A stretch of DNA of 26,870 nt, taken from CAZTPJ01 sp964614515 (lineage in GTDB: Bacteria > Planctomycetota > Phycisphaerae > Phycisphaerales > UBA1924). The position numbers and the translations under genes are program-made. Below the pieces are notes generated by a model. That model searched no databases, was not told the origin of the DNA, and was given only the letters and a program-made list of their open reading frames with translations. This document shows, one piece after another, positions 16,651 to 24,317 of this stretch. Positions within the stretch are counted from its first letter, which is position 1. Each line of letters opens with the position of its first letter. The stretch spans positions 1 through 26,870 of the forward strand of contig CAZTPJ010000051.1 in NCBI GenBank assembly GCA_964614515.1, given 5' to 3'.

Positions 16651-18542
16651 GGGCGTACCTCCCGCAGTTCAATGCGCACGTCGCGTCGCCCGAACTCGGG
16701 CGTCGTGATTTCCACGTTGATCTCGTCCCCTTCGTTCCCGCGGATGACCCATTCGACGCTGTGGCGACCGCCGGAACCGGCGATGGACGTGCCGGTGTTG
16801 TCCACACGACGCCCGCTGAGTACGCGATCTTCTGGAATATCAAGCCGCATCACCAGCGGCGTGAGCCGTCGAGCCTTGACGGCGATGGCCGAGCGAAACG
16901 GCAGGAAGCCGTCGTTCTTCACCGACAGCCACACACGCCAGACACCTTCGGAGATGCGTTCGATCACCGGAGATTCGACCGTGAGCGTCGGCAGTTTCTC
17001 GATGAACTTGATGAGGAAGTCGGCCTGTTCATCCGCAAGACGCGCGATGTCCGCTTCAGGCGGCGTCAACTTGGACCCGGCGATGAACCCGCCGATCTCG
17101 ACTTCGCCAAGATCGGGATGCGTGAACGTGGTCCACGGCACAAATCCCACGCCCTCGCGGTGTTCATCAAAGTACTTCAGCCACGCGGCATCCTCCGTGC
17201 CGCCATCGCGCGCTGCAGCCCCGCCGGGTTGCCCGCCCGGTGGTCTTGGCGGGCCAGCGCCACGGCCACGGCCGGTTCCTGGTTGCGCCTCGGATCTGAA
17301 GACGGCGAGCATGACATCCGAACGGGCGGAATCGACGATCGGATTCACTTGGAATTGACCCTTGGCCGCGTCGATGGCCGTGTGCGCCTCTGGCTCGTCT
17401 GGTGCGGGCGTTTCGGGTGTATCCTCCGCCGGGGCTTCGCGTCGGCGTTCGCCGCGCGGAGATTCGGCGGGTTCAAGTTGATCCGGGCGCACCCACACAG
17501 GCGTGCTGTACGCATACAGCCCGAGATGCGAGTAGGCCCACGACCATAGCGAGCCGGCCGTGCTGCCCGTCGGCGCGCTGCGCATCTTTGTCACTTCCTT
17601 GAAGAGCGTGGAGATCGCCTCGTAGTGCCCGCGATCATCATTCTCGATGCCGACGGGCACGCGCCCGGAGGCTTCCATGCGCCCAGCCTCGGGTACGCGA
17701 ACGATCGTGTCCCTGGGCGAATAGACGATGACGGCCAGCAGGTTCGACTTCGCCAGCATCCAGTCGGCCAGTGCCTTGGACTCGCGTTCACACAACGGAA
17801 AACGCCCCGCGCCGTTGGCGTACTCCGGCCAGTGCGCGGGGAAGTTCATGTCAAGGTCAACGCCGCCGATCGGGTCTTCGCCGATGCGACCGTCGCCGTC
17901 GATGTCGCGGCCCTCGATCAACACCGCGTGCGTCGCGCGTTCGCCTTTGAGCGGATCCGGCGCACGCATCAGCCGCGGCTCATCGGGATCAATCATCAGC
18001 GTGGCCGTCAGGCCGCTGGACGGCGATGGATCGCGCACGCGCATCATGGTGATGTGGCCGTCAGCATTGAGGTCGGTGGGGCCGTCCTCGTCGATGCGTC
18101 CGTCGCGATCGGCGTCATCGGGTGTGAGCGTGCGGGAGAAATCCCACGTCGGCTGGCCCTCTCGATCGTGAAACGCCCACGTGTCGGGGTTCAGCAGCGG
18201 CAGGATGTACACGGTGTGGTGTGTCAACGTATCCGCGTGTGCAACGTCGAGCCGTCGTGCCAGTTCGAGCGCGACATCCGTGCCGACGCGATGCATCGGA
18301 TCAAGACCCGCGACGATCAGGATCGCGGGACGATCCGGCGGCGCGACATCGCCAGGTCCGGCCACCTGGAACATGTGCAACGGGCGCCCCTCGCGACTCT
18401 GGCCGAACGTCAAGACCTGCACGGCCGGCTTGCCGTCGGCCGTCACCGCCATGACGCGATCGTGAATCGGCGAGGTTTGTGCCCACACCGTGCACGCACA
18501 CGCCAGCACCAAACAAGCACCGCCACGAATCAGCCCAATCAT
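16647..18542 (-). CDS. Exported M14-like pseudo-carboxypeptidase (catalytic residues lost)
   Basis: A 631-residue protein. ATG 18542 follows GGGAGG (18555-18550) at 7 bases; upstream in-frame ATGs lack this. A signal peptide covers residues 1-22. The fold aligns with the adjacent active M14 protein: FGQSREGRPL (46-55), PAILIVAGLDPMHRVGTD (72-89), YILPLLNPD (112-120), Asp-rich loops DADRDGRIDEDG and DIDGDGRIGED, then DMNFPAHWPEY. The zinc motif HGNE is replaced by DPMHRV (His84 is followed by R-V-G, with no Glu). The second-His segment reads VYSPRD, the Asn-Arg pair becomes Asp-Met, and the catalytic Glu segment reads STPVW. It therefore should not cleave peptides. It has a Pro/Glu/Gly-rich linker near residues 355-470. 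The reading frame is intact, so this is not decay. Confidence 0.82.
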   Translation of the reverse strand: MIGLIRGGACLVLACACTVWAQTSPIHDRVMAVTADGKPAVQVLTFGQSREGRPLHMFQVAGPGDVAPPDRPAILIVAGLDPMHRVGTDVALELARRLDVAHADTLTHHTVYILPLLNPDTWAFHDREGQPTWDFSRTLTPDDADRDGRIDEDGPTDLNADGHITMMRVRDPSPSSGLTATLMIDPDEPRLMRAPDPLKGERATHAVLIEGRDIDGDGRIGEDPIGGVDLDMNFPAHWPEYANGAGRFPLCERESKALADWMLAKSNLLAVIVYSPRDTIVRVPEAGRMEASGRVPVGIENDDRGHYEAISTLFKEVTKMRSAPTGSTAGSLWSWAYSHLGLYAYSTPVWVRPDQLEPAESPRGERRREAPAEDTPETPAPDEPEAHTAIDAAKGQFQVNPIVDSARSDVMLAVFRSEAQPGTGRGRGAGPPRPPGGQPGGAAARDGGTEDAAWLKYFDEHREGVGFVPWTTFTHPDLGEVEIGGFIAGSKLTPPEADIARLADEQADFLIKFIEKLPTLTVESPVIERISEGVWRVWLSVKNDGFLPFRSAIAVKARRLTPLVMRLDIPEDRVLSGRRVDNTGTSIAGSGGRHSVEWVIRGNEGDEINVEITTPEFGRRDVRIELREVRP

Positions 18543-18621
18543 GCGGAAGCCTCCCGCGCCGGCCATCCACCGACGAGCCATGAGCATACAACCCTGGACG
18601 TCCGCGTGCAACCGGGGTGTT

Positions 18622-19116
18622 CTACAACGTTTTGACGTAGATCACCTTGCCGTCGTCCGTGTCGTAGAAGTCTTGGAGGACTGCGTCGGCGTGGAACCCG
18701 CATCGCTCATAGAACGCCCGCGTTGGCGCGTACTGTCCACGGGAAGAGGTCTCGGCATAGAGTCGCGTCGCGCCGAGTTCCCGCATCGCCCGCTCAGACT
18801 CGACGAGCAACGCCCGCCCAAAGCCGCGACCACGCCACCGATCCCCCACCACCAGCCAGTACAGGTCGAAACTTGACTTCGTGCACGCAATCGGCCCGAA
18901 ACATGCATAGCCAACCACCTCGCCATCGAGCGAAGCGAAGATGAACTCGTATCCGCTCGCAGCGCCTTTGCTCAGACGCTCGACAACCAACTCTTCCGCG
19001 ACATCCACCTCGTACGCGTGAAAGAAGCCGGTGGAGTCACACAGATCACGAACGACCCGCGCATCGCTCGCGCACACGTCGCGACGAAACGCCAGTTGGA
19101 CGGCCGCGTCAGGCAT
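18622..19116 (-). CDS. GNAT-family N-acetyltransferase (last gene of the kamA operon)
   Basis: A 164-residue protein that should transfer an acetyl group from acetyl-CoA to an amine. The acetyl-CoA motif A is R-x-x-G-x-G at 93-98 (RWRGRGFGRAL). The late motif B region is TSSRGQYAPTRAFYERCGF, typical of the family. ATG 19116 overlaps the upstream ATP-grasp stop by 8 bases, with GAGGGG 5 bases before it. The substrate is unknown. AblB, the acetyltransferase that makes N-epsilon-acetyl-beta-lysine next to lysine 2,3-aminomutase in other organisms, is also GNAT, but is longer (about 270 residues), so the match is only at fold level. The next gene begins 79 bases downstream. Confidence 0.88.
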   Translation of the reverse strand: MPDAAVQLAFRRDVCASDARVVRDLCDSTGFFHAYEVDVAEELVVERLSKGAASGYEFIFASLDGEVVGYACFGPIACTKSSFDLYWLVVGDRWRGRGFGRALLVESERAMRELGATRLYAETSSRGQYAPTRAFYERCGFHADAVLQDFYDTDDGKVIYVKTL

Positions 19117-20122
19117 CGTGTCCCCTCAACGCGTCGCGCATGATCCGGTCAATCGCGGTGGAAAACTTGATGCCAGTCTGGGCAATCGCGGCGGCGAAAC
19201 CCGCATCCGGCGACAGGCAGGGATTGGCGTTGACCTCAAGCACCCACGGGCGACCGGATTCATCCACGCGAAAGTCGACGCGGGCGTGCCCGCGCAGGTT
19301 GAACAACCGCCAACACCGGAGCGCCACATCACGCAGAGTCGCGAGCAGCAGCGCATCGGTCGGCGGAAAGTCAAACCGCCTCGGCGTGTTCTCATACTCG
19401 AATGATCCCGCCTCCCACTTGGCGCGATACCCGACGATCCGGGCCTGACCCGCGGGAAACGCGCGAAAGTCGATCTCCGCCGGACGCAGCACCTCAGGTC
19501 CGTGTTCGCCCGCAAGAATGGAAAGATTGAACTCGCGCCCGTCGATGTACGCCTCCGCGAAGGCTTCGCCACCGAGGGCCCCGCGACGGGCCATGATCGC
19601 CCCCCGCACATCGCGAGCGGACGCGCCCGCGATGATCGCGCCATCATCGAGACCGATCGACGCATGTTCCCAGACGGACTTGATGATCCAGCGGTCTGGC
19701 GAAGGCTCGCCATCAGCGACGGCCGTGGCTTCACTGTCGCTCATCCCGCACTCGATCCACGCGGGCGTGGGAATCTTCGCGAATCTCATCAGTCGCTTGG
19801 CCGCGAGTTTGTTGGACGTCTGATAGATCGCGTCGGCCTTCGCCCCGGTGTACATCATTCCCATGCCGTCGAGCATGGATGGAATGATGTGGATGTATCG
19901 CCCCTGTCCGCCGAGCGACTCAACAAGATTGAAGACGAAGTGAGCCCGCGTGTTCTGGATCGTCCGCCGCGCCACGGCCAGATCAAGACCCACGCTGCGT
20001 CGCACGGATTCATGGCCGAGTTCGGCGAGTGCGCCGGCCACGGCCTCGGCCTGCACGATCGCGTCGCGGGCGTCGGCCGGCGAAGCCTCGTCAACTTCAT
20101 CATGGACGATGGCGACGATCAT
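19109..20122 (-). CDS. D-Ala-D-Ala-ligase-like ATP-grasp ligase (second of the pair)
   Basis: A 337-residue ATP-grasp enzyme expected to form an amide bond by way of an acyl phosphate. Recognisable parts are the N-terminal HDEVDEASPADARDA segment, FNLVESLGGQG (64-74), the ATP-binding segment WIIKSVWEHASIGLDDG (145-161), YIDGREFNLSIL (192-203), and the magnesium ligands Asp283 in RVDFR and Glu297-x-Asn299 in LEVNANP. Compared with true Ddl, the KP of the ATP loop is KS and the C-terminal NTxPGMT motif is NANPCLSP, so the substrate is probably not D-alanine. ATGA overlaps the upstream ligase and 8 bases overlap the GNAT gene. It is cytoplasmic. Confidence 0.85.
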   Translation of the reverse strand: MIVAIVHDEVDEASPADARDAIVQAEAVAGALAELGHESVRRSVGLDLAVARRTIQNTRAHFVFNLVESLGGQGRYIHIIPSMLDGMGMMYTGAKADAIYQTSNKLAAKRLMRFAKIPTPAWIECGMSDSEATAVADGEPSPDRWIIKSVWEHASIGLDDGAIIAGASARDVRGAIMARRGALGGEAFAEAYIDGREFNLSILAGEHGPEVLRPAEIDFRAFPAGQARIVGYRAKWEAGSFEYENTPRRFDFPPTDALLLATLRDVALRCWRLFNLRGHARVDFRVDESGRPWVLEVNANPCLSPDAGFAAAIAQTGIKFSTAIDRIMRDALRGHDA

Positions 20123-21117
20123 CGAACGCCCGCCCGTGGCGCAGCCCGCACACGCTCCATCGCGGAAGCAACGATGGCGCCGATCAACGCGTCATACGCC
20201 ACTCCCGCGAGCGTCGCCATGATGGGCAGGTCCGAGTGCGTCGGATGCAAGCCGGGAAGCGGATTGACTTCCATGAAACTCAGGCGGCCGTGGTCGTCAG
20301 CGCGGAGATCCACACGCCCCGCATCACGGCAGCCAAGCCCGCGCCACACGCGAAGGGCCAGGTCGCTCGCCTCTTCGGCGAACGGTCCGCTCGCCAGCGT
20401 GTATTCAACGAGATCCTCCGATCGCTCCTTGTTCTCGTACGAATAGACGTTCTGCTCCGCATCGTCGCGCAGCCGCACTTCCATCACGCCCAGCACTCGC
20501 GCCTTCTTCGCCGTGCCCACGAGACCCACCGTCACTTCACGACCAGGCAGAAACCGCTCGACAAGAACAGGTTGCGCGAAGCGATCCAGCAGCCCAGCGC
20601 AGATCGAACGAAGTTCCGTCGAGTTTCGCACGATGCTCCGGCCGTCGATCCCCTTGCTCGTGCCCTCGGCCAGCGGTTTGGCGAAGAGCGGATAGGCGAG
20701 GGAGACGCTTCGAACATCGTCGATGTGTTCAACGACCGCGAAGTCGGGCGTGGGAAGGCCCATGTCGCGGATGATGCGTTTGGCCGTTGCCTTATGCAGC
20801 GTCATCGCGCAGACGAGCGGGTCCGACATGGTGTAGGGAATCTCGAACGCATCGAGCAGCGCGGGAACCTGCGACTCGCGGCCGATGCCGTGCAGGCCCT
20901 CGGCGATGTTGAAGACCAGATCCCACCGATCGCCGCTGACCAGCCGCTGGGCCAGCGACTTGACGTGGCCGATGCGATCAACTTCATGCCCGAGCAACTC
21001 GAGCGCACCGGCCACCCCGTCGATGGTCGCGGGTTGATCGAACTCTGCGGCGGCCTCAGCGCTCAGGCCCATCGCCAGGTAGTCGTCACGCAGATCGTAC
21101 GTAAGGCCGATTTTCAT
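20119..21117 (-). CDS. D-Ala-D-Ala-ligase-like ATP-grasp ligase (first of the pair)
   Basis: A 332-residue ATP-grasp enzyme. MKIGLTYDLRDDY gives the start at 21117, with GGGAG four bases upstream; the frame continues 27 residues further without conservation. Family blocks are FNIAEGLHGIGRESQVPALL (69-88), LFAKPLAEGTSKGI (144-157, the ATP loop like KPxxEGSSxG), VERFLPGREVTVGLVG (186-201), and the magnesium ligands Asp270 in GRVDLR and Glu283-x-Asn285 in MEVNPLPGL. This copy is closer to Ddl than its neighbour, but the Ddl HGxxGEDG block is HGIGRES. It overlaps the YkgJ-like gene by 32 bases and the next ligase by ATGA. No Van or mur genes flank it, so a peptidoglycan role is not indicated. Confidence 0.87.
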   Translation of the reverse strand: MKIGLTYDLRDDYLAMGLSAEAAAEFDQPATIDGVAGALELLGHEVDRIGHVKSLAQRLVSGDRWDLVFNIAEGLHGIGRESQVPALLDAFEIPYTMSDPLVCAMTLHKATAKRIIRDMGLPTPDFAVVEHIDDVRSVSLAYPLFAKPLAEGTSKGIDGRSIVRNSTELRSICAGLLDRFAQPVLVERFLPGREVTVGLVGTAKKARVLGVMEVRLRDDAEQNVYSYENKERSEDLVEYTLASGPFAEEASDLALRVWRGLGCRDAGRVDLRADDHGRLSFMEVNPLPGLHPTHSDLPIMATLAGVAYDALIGAIVASAMERVRAAPRAGVR

Positions 21118-21676
21118 CCGTCTCCCTGCCGGTTCGCAGTTCCTCGTACAACATGCCGTGCCACCGCACCGCATCCTCCAGCCGCATGCCCAACGCATCG
21201 ATCAGACTCTGGCCTGGCGGCACGACGCGGGACACGGGACAGTATTCCCCTTCGACGCCCGTGATGCCGGCTTCGACATAGGTGAACGGATACATCCGGC
21301 AGACCAACGGGCGCACGTCAACCGGCAGGGTGCAGCCGGCAGGGCCGAGGAAGGTGCAATCGCCATCGCTGCGACGGCGGAGGACATGGCGTGTGCCATC
21401 CTCGGCGAATGAGTAGCGGAACCAGTTCGGATCATCGTCCTGGTCAAAGTACGCCGGGTCAGCGGGGCGCCGGCGCTCGTGGAAGTCGTCACGGTGCGTG
21501 TGCCGGGTGATTCGCGCGGCATCGCCGGCCGTGATGAGAATCTCGGCCCGTTGGCAGCATGTCTTTTGAATTCCCGAGCATTTCGCGCACGGATGCTCCG
21601 GACCGGGAATGAACCCGGCCGAACCACCGATCACAGGCAGCGAAACGCCGGCCTCCCCCGGCGCTGTGGCGTCCAT
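21086..21676 (-). CDS. YkgJ-like CxxCxxCC-family Cys-cluster protein
   Basis: A 196-residue protein from ATG 21676, five bases past the kamA stop codon's first base in reading order (TGACATCATG). Cysteines are Cys30-x2-Cys33, Cys40-Cys41, Cys107, Cys115, Cys126 and Cys146, within CTFLGPAGCTLPVDVRPLVCRMYPF. This is the signature of the zinc- or iron-chelating YkgJ/PF03692 family. Biochemical roles are mostly unknown; the flagellin lysine N-methylase FliB carries this type of Cys motif. No export signal is seen. Its place between the aminomutase and the ligases, with a 32-base overlap downstream, argues it serves the same pathway, perhaps as a tailoring or metal-cluster protein (inferred). A longer in-frame start at 21715 overlapping kamA is possible. 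Confidence 0.82.
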   Translation of the reverse strand: MDATAPGEAGVSLPVIGGSAGFIPGPEHPCAKCSGIQKTCCQRAEILITAGDAARITRHTHRDDFHERRRPADPAYFDQDDDPNWFRYSFAEDGTRHVLRRRSDGDCTFLGPAGCTLPVDVRPLVCRMYPFTYVEAGITGVEGEYCPVSRVVPPGQSLIDALGMRLEDAVRWHGMLYEELRTGRETDENRPYVRSA

Positions 21677-21680
21677 GATG

Positions 21681-23141
21681 TCAGGCCCCGACTCCCATGG
21701 CCGTCCCCGCCGCATTCACGCCGACGGGGTCAGGATACCGGAAAATCTTGCCTTCGTAGTTGCGCAGGATGATGTCATCGCCATCACGACCGACGACATA
21801 CTCAGGCAGAAGCGGAATCTTACCGCCACCGCCAGGGGCATCAATCACAAACTGCGGCACGGCGTAGCCCGTGGTGTGTCCGCGCAGACCTTCGATGATC
21901 TTCAGGCCCGTCTCCACCGGCGTGCGGAAGTGGCTTGAGCCGGGGATGGGATCGCACTGGTAGATGTAGTACGGCCGGACGCGCATCTTCAGCAGGCCGT
22001 GCATCAACCGCTTCATCGTCTCGACATTGTCGTTGACATCGCGGGTGAGGACGGTCTGTGAGCCCAGCGGCACGCCGGCGTCGGCAAGACGGGCGGTGGC
22101 CTGAGCGACTTCCGGCGTGCATTCGCGCGGGTGCATGAAGTGGATGCTCATCCACAGCGGATGATGCTTGCGAACCATCGCCGCGAAGGCCGGGGTGATG
22201 CGCTGCGGCAGCACGCACGGAACCTTGCTGCCGATCCGGACGAACTCGATGTGCGGAATCGCGCGAAGTCGCCCGAGCAGCCAGTCGATCCTGTCGTCGT
22301 TCATCGTCAGCGGATCGCCGCCGGAGATGAGCACGTCGCGCACCTCGGGCGTGGCTTCGAGATAAGCCAAGGCCCGCTCGAACTGCTTGGTGTTGAAGTG
22401 ATACTCCCCGGTCTTGCCGACGAGACGGCTGCGTGTGCAATACCGGCAGTACGTCGCGCAGAAACTCGTGACGAGGAACAGCACGCGGTCGGGATAGCGA
22501 TGCACCAGGCCCGGAACGGGCATGTCGGCATCCTCCGCCAGCGGGTCCGCCTCTTCACCGGCGACCTGAATCGTCTCATCGCGAACCGGAACCATCGTCC
22601 GGCGGATCGGATCCATCGGATCGTCCGGATTGATGAGCGAGGCGTAGTACGGCGTGATGCCCACGGGGAGCTGCCCGCCGAGGTTGACGACCGTGGCGCG
22701 TTCATCCTCGCTGAGCGAGAACGCCTTCTCCAGCGTCGGCAGGTCCTTCAGCCGCATCCGGAGTTGCCATTTCCAGTCGTTCCACTGCGCATCGGTGACA
22801 TCCGGAAAGACGCGGGCCATGAACTCCCGCGTCTGCGGCGAGATCACATGCGTCTCCGGCTCAGGAGATTCGCCATGGGCTGAGTTGTGGCGAGCGTGTG
22901 GCGTCGCAGCGCGACTTGGAGGTTCGTCGGCCTGTGCATCCTCTGTGCAGCCGATTCCAGCCGTCGCGGGCTGAAGTCGATGCATCATTGCACCGCCGCC
23001 GGCCTCATGGCCGGTCCCGTTGTGTCCGTTGTTCAAGACGCGCAGACCAACGCCGTGGTTCTTTGAACCGTTGACCCTGCGTGGGAGAGGGTCGGGGTCG
23101 TCCATGATCATCGCGGAATGCTCACAGGTGAGCGGGTCCAT
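21681..23141 (-). CDS. kamA: KamA-family radical SAM, PLP-dependent lysine 2,3-aminomutase
   Basis: This enzyme converts L-lysine to beta-lysine using a [4Fe-4S] cluster, SAM and PLP. The cluster motif is Cys228-x3-Cys232-x2-Cys235 (CATYCRYC), the SAM-binding block is SGGDPLT, and the PLP lysine is Lys441 in APGGGGK. Asp397 (YQCD) and Asp434 (VIDAPGG) correspond to Asp293 and Asp330 of the Clostridium enzyme, which bind the lysine epsilon-amine and are changed in glutamate 2,3-aminomutase. Lysine is therefore the likely substrate. The first ~95 residues are unconserved and low in complexity; other possible starts are ATGs at 23111, 23105, 22988 and 22985, and none has a good ribosome site. 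A promoter at 23223-23250 precedes it. It is the first gene of a five-gene overlapping operon. Confidence 0.93.
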   Translation of the reverse strand: MDPLTCEHSAMIMDDPDPLPRRVNGSKNHGVGLRVLNNGHNGTGHEAGGGAMMHRLQPATAGIGCTEDAQADEPPSRAATPHARHNSAHGESPEPETHVISPQTREFMARVFPDVTDAQWNDWKWQLRMRLKDLPTLEKAFSLSEDERATVVNLGGQLPVGITPYYASLINPDDPMDPIRRTMVPVRDETIQVAGEEADPLAEDADMPVPGLVHRYPDRVLFLVTSFCATYCRYCTRSRLVGKTGEYHFNTKQFERALAYLEATPEVRDVLISGGDPLTMNDDRIDWLLGRLRAIPHIEFVRIGSKVPCVLPQRITPAFAAMVRKHHPLWMSIHFMHPRECTPEVAQATARLADAGVPLGSQTVLTRDVNDNVETMKRLMHGLLKMRVRPYYIYQCDPIPGSSHFRTPVETGLKIIEGLRGHTTGYAVPQFVIDAPGGGGKIPLLPEYVVGRDGDDIILRNYEGKIFRYPDPVGVNAAGTAMGVGA

Positions 23142-23222
23142 CTGGAGTCTTCAGTGAATCGACGTTCGATTCGCGAAGGCCCGGGCACGTGACCGTGGAC
23201 GCGCCGGCTCCATAGGGGAATC

Positions 23223-23250
23223 AGACTATCACCGATCCCACCGGAGTCAA
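23223..23250 (-). promoter_or_regulatory. Putative promoter of the kamA operon
   Basis: On the minus strand TTGACT (23250-23245) and TAGTCT (23228-23223) are 16 bases apart. Transcription would begin near 23216, giving a leader of about 75 bases to ATG 23141. It lies in the 204-base gap after the C45 gene. Confidence 0.6.
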
Positions 23251-23345
23251 GTCATCGGTAAAAATCCTTTGCACCATTGCTCGGGCGCGAGGGGTGTTTG
23301 CACCACCAGCCGTCGTGGACGGTATCTTCCGCCGCCGAGGCGCAA

Positions 23346-24317
23346 TTACGCTCCAAAATCCACGTCAAACTCCTCCTCGGCGAACTCGTCCAACCGCTGC
23401 CGCCACCTTCGCCCGGGCCACAGGTACCACGCGGTGCGTGTTTCTGGCCAATACGCGGCGGAATACAGCGTCCCCCAGCCGCGATCCCATTGGCTCGTGT
23501 ACAGCGGCGGGGCCAGAAACCGTTCCGCCAGCGACTCAACCGTCTCGGACGGATCCTCCAGTCGAGACGTGAGGAACGCCTCCCGCTGCGGACTGGAGGT
23601 GACGCGGGCGAAGCGGTCCCACTCGACCAGGCCCTGGTGATTGGTGGCCACGGGCGAGGCGGCGATCCGGGCCGGGCGGTCCGGCGCAACAAAGACCGTC
23701 GCCGCCAGCCCAGCCTCGTCCACGAGCGTCACGTTATACGCCATGTGGATCGGAATGCGCGTCAAGGCCTCCACCGCCTCATCGCGAGTCGCACAGAACT
23801 CCAGCACATACCGCAGCACGAGCGGAATTCCAAAACCCTCCCCCACCACCCGCCTTCCCCCAAACGCCAGCGACACGGCCAGACCTTCCGCGTTCATTCC
23901 GTCAAGCACACCCCACAGGCAATCGCTCATGGCCATCACCGGCCGTGCGTTCCAAGCCGAAAGCAACACCGTGCCTTCGCAGCGATCGGGGGCGTAGTCG
24001 TAGTTTCGGATCAGGGCGGTTGTCCGGCGATGGATGACCGCCTGCGAGCAGGCCGACAGATACGGCGTCGGGCGATACATGCCCAGCAGCCGTGCAGCCA
24101 AGTCGCCTCCGCCCGCCAGATCGACCAGCATCTCATACGTCGGCACCAAATCGGGCATGTGCGTTTGCAGCGCCGCGAGCGTCTGGCGATAACTCGGCCG
24201 TGCCGCGTCACCCTCACGAAGGAACCACGCCTTGTACGAAGGCAGGAATCGCTCATAGAGAGACTGCCACTTGGGGCCGGGGCTCGGCTCGTGAATGGAT
24301 CGAAAAGCCAGTCGCAT
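23346..24317 (-). CDS. C45-family autoproteolytic acyltransferase/amide hydrolase
   Basis: A 323-residue N-terminal-nucleophile hydrolase related to acyl-CoA:6-aminopenicillanate acyltransferase, carcinine hydrolase and insect Tan. The precursor would cleave itself before Cys90 (YLSA-CSQAV), exposing the nucleophile. RNYDY (104-108) is the conserved R-N-x-D segment that follows it. Further family features are SDCLWGVLDGMNAEGLAVSLAFGG (131-154) and VTLVDEAGLAATVF. No signal peptide is seen, so it is cytoplasmic. The start at 24317 has no clear ribosome site. It points the same way as kamA and lies just upstream, but has a separate promoter between. Known relatives cut beta-alanyl amides (carcinine, N-beta-alanyldopamine), which is suggestive beside a beta-lysine gene. 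Confidence 0.85.
   Translation of the reverse strand: MRLAFRSIHEPSPGPKWQSLYERFLPSYKAWFLREGDAARPSYRQTLAALQTHMPDLVPTYEMLVDLAGGGDLAARLLGMYRPTPYLSACSQAVIHRRTTALIRNYDYAPDRCEGTVLLSAWNARPVMAMSDCLWGVLDGMNAEGLAVSLAFGGRRVVGEGFGIPLVLRYVLEFCATRDEAVEALTRIPIHMAYNVTLVDEAGLAATVFVAPDRPARIAASPVATNHQGLVEWDRFARVTSSPQREAFLTSRLEDPSETVESLAERFLAPPLYTSQWDRGWGTLYSAAYWPETRTAWYLWPGRRWRQRLDEFAEEEFDVDFGA

Noticed and set aside
16647..18542. Pseudogene call for the inactive M14 copy
   Set aside because: The frame is intact, with a good ribosome site, a signal peptide and coupling to the next gene. Only the active-site residues are changed.
19109..21117. Vancomycin-resistance-type cluster, suggested by two Ddl-like ligases
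   Set aside because: No VanH dehydrogenase, VanX dipeptidase or two-component regulator is present, and the substrate motifs differ from Ddl/VanA.
16177..21264. Long plus-strand open frames across the M14 genes and ATP-grasp genes (such as 16177-17358, 17625-18635, 20029-21264)
   Set aside because: They lie opposite well-supported minus-strand genes, have no ribosome sites and show biased, low-information composition.
21681..23141. EpmB, the EF-P-associated KamA relative
   Set aside because: No efp or epmA lies nearby, and the gene sits in an operon with ligases and an acetyltransferase. EpmB cannot be fully excluded without a tree.
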